A DNA stretch of 5,542 nt from Rhodoferax sp. (GTDB lineage: Bacteria; Pseudomonadota; Gammaproteobacteria; Burkholderiales; Burkholderiaceae_C): contig JAQTSL010000250.1 of NCBI GenBank assembly GCA_028711355.1, positions 1-5,542 of the forward strand, given 5' to 3'. Shown here piece by piece: positions 4,414 through 5,542 of the stretch (within the stretch, counting starts at the first letter, position 1; each line of letters starts with the position of its first letter). Both the position numbers and the translations under genes were made by a program. The notes below the pieces were generated by a model that saw nothing but the letters and a program-made list of their open reading frames with translations, had not been told where the DNA came from and did not search any database.

Positions 4414-5542
4414 ACCTGGGGTGGCAGGTTGCCCAATGCAGAAGCTTTGGTGGCATCGTTGAGTTTTTGCCAAATGCTCCTGGACAGGTGCGCAACCGCC
4501 AGCGCGGCAGATTCACTTTGCATGGCTTGCGACCGGTCTGGTGGCGCAGCCTCCATCGCCGCAAGCAAAACACCGAGCTTGTCGTGACACAGTTGCAAAC
4601 CTTGGCGAAGTTTGTCTTCCAGTGGTTGTGACTCAAATTCGATTTCGTCAATGTGTCGCCCTGTTTCCAGCAGTGCCACCTTGTTGGTGTCGTCCAAAAT
4701 TCTCGCCAGGCGGGTAATGTCGCGCGAGTCATCAATAGCGGCGGACTTTCCAGTGGCACCAAACATGCGCTCCAGTAGCCGCCCCGCTTGGGGTAACTTG
4801 TCTACTGGAACAGGGTTAGGCGTAGGCTCAGCGGGTAGCCCGACAAATTTACGCGCAGAAGGTGAAAAAAACAGGGTATATATCCACGAAAATGGAAACG
4901 CCGGGTTGCTACCTCGGCCCTTTCTGGTGCTTTGGCTGGGGATGAAGTACCCACTGTCAACCATTTGCTGAACAAAGTAGTAGCCCTCGAGCAAGTGGCT
5001 TACGGTCTTGTTCTGATCTCCTGTCATTGCCGAAATGTCGATCAGGCTTATGTTGTGTTGTTCAACTGCTCTGGCGATCCAGGCTGCCTTGGCAAACGAG
5101 TCCCAACCTTGTGAAGATGCAATGTGCCGCACCCCCAGATAGGCCAGCAAATCGCGTTCGCTCTCGTGCGACTCAAACACGATGCAGGGAACACGGTCAA
5201 ATTTGGGTTTCTTGTGTTGGTCGCGCAGCGCCTGAAACTGTTCGGTGTATTTTTTTTGGTCAATGGCTCTGGCATCGCCAGCAAGTATCAGGCACGCGGC
5301 CAGTCGGCGGTTTCCTTCCACCACTGTAAATCGTCCATTGTCTTTGCGGCAAATCATGGGCTCAGCCAGGAAATAGCCATTCACTGCGATTGAACTCAAT
5401 ACGTCTTCAACGCCGAAAGTTCCAACAAGGTGGTTGAGCACATCTTTGGGCTCGTTGCGTTGACCTACCGCTGCACCAAAACGTGGGTTTTGAACATCAA
5501 AATCCAACAGCCCGAGTTCCAACATATCGATTGGGCGCGACT
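4410..5542 (-). CDS. ParB/sulfiredoxin-fold (ParB N-terminal-like) protein, probably 5'-incomplete
   Basis: Counted from the first in-window ATG (5525), 371 residues are visible. The N-terminal part is a ParB/Srx-like domain: LDFDVQNPRF (7-16), a helix and AVNGYFLAEPMIC (47-59), then FTVVEGNRRLAA (66-77), in which EGNRR stands where partition ParB has GERR. Residues 124-185, with YLGVRHI (129-135) and a helix-turn-helix-like ISLIDISAMTGDQNKTVSHL (159-178), recall the DNA-binding middle part of ParB-type proteins. The C-terminal third (about 245-371) is helical, charged and unrecognised. There is no ribosome binding site before 5525 and the frame stays open to the window edge (S-R-P-I-D precedes that Met), so the true start may lie outside. 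ParB-fold proteins include nucleotide-binding clamps and nucleases and occur in defence loci. No parA or parS-like repeat is visible, so a partition role is unlikely. It is coupled by ATGA to the next gene. Confidence 0.85.
   Translation of the reverse strand, partial: SRPIDMLELGLLDFDVQNPRFGAAVGQRNEPKDVLNHLVGTFGVEDVLSSIAVNGYFLAEPMICRKDNGRFTVVEGNRRLAACLILAGDARAIDQKKYTEQFQALRDQHKKPKFDRVPCIVFESHESERDLLAYLGVRHIASSQGWDSFAKAAWIARAVEQHNISLIDISAMTGDQNKTVSHLLEGYYFVQQMVDSGYFIPSQSTRKGRGSNPAFPFSWIYTLFFSPSARKFVGLPAEPTPNPVPVDKLPQAGRLLERMFGATGKSAAIDDSRDITRLARILDDTNKVALLETGRHIDEIEFESQPLEDKLRQGLQLCHDKLGVLLAAMEAAPPDRSQAMQSESAALAVAHLSRSIWQKLNDATKASALGNLPPQV

Noticed and set aside
4414..4473. Longer start (ATG at 4473) for the 335-residue minus-strand protein
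   Set aside because: It would overlap the ParB-like gene by 64 bases. The ATGA overlap at 4410-4413 is the standard coupling arrangement.
1..5542. CRISPR array, tRNA, rRNA, IS element or integrase
   Set aside because: No spaced direct repeats, cloverleaf, rRNA-like segment, transposase or recombinase signature was seen on either strand.

Overview
The window looks like chromosomal DNA from a betaproteobacterium, most likely of the Comamonadaceae (Rhodoferax/Polaromonas/Acidovorax relatives). The evidence is the style of the PurH, AhpC and AhpF sequences, the high-GC codon use of ahpF, and a short intergenic repeat at the left edge that resembles one common in that family. The taxonomic call is recalled from sequence style and was not searched.

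Left part (1-700): a non-coding edge with a GC-rich palindrome, then the last 75 codons of purH on the minus strand, joined directly to the last 55 codons of ahpC on the plus strand. Both genes have lost their 5' parts at one point, about 375/376, so this is a rearrangement breakpoint or an assembly chimera. A good rho-independent terminator follows ahpC.

Middle (712-2265): a full-length-looking ahpF, the flavoprotein reductase that normally recharges AhpC. Its FAD, NAD(P)H and C-terminal CxxC motifs are intact. However, the N-terminal redox pair reads Cys-His-Asn-Arg instead of Cys-His-Asn-Cys, and four residues are missing from the normally conserved IG-x-x-PNT loop. With the broken ahpC next to it, the alkyl hydroperoxide reductase locus appears to be decaying or non-functional as written.

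Right part (2493-5542): a module that looks acquired. A compact C5-cytosine DNA methyltransferase on the plus strand converges with a translationally coupled minus-strand pair. The first gene of that pair encodes a ParB/sulfiredoxin-fold protein, and the second an unrecognised 335-residue protein with a possible, degenerate PD-(D/E)XK nuclease core. The 3' ends of the methyltransferase and the unknown gene overlap by 29 bases. The arrangement suggests an unusual restriction-modification-like defence locus in which the methyltransferase protects self DNA and the minus-strand pair forms the effector. Only the methyltransferase function is firmly supported. The ParB-like gene probably continues beyond the right edge, so the locus may be larger than what is visible.
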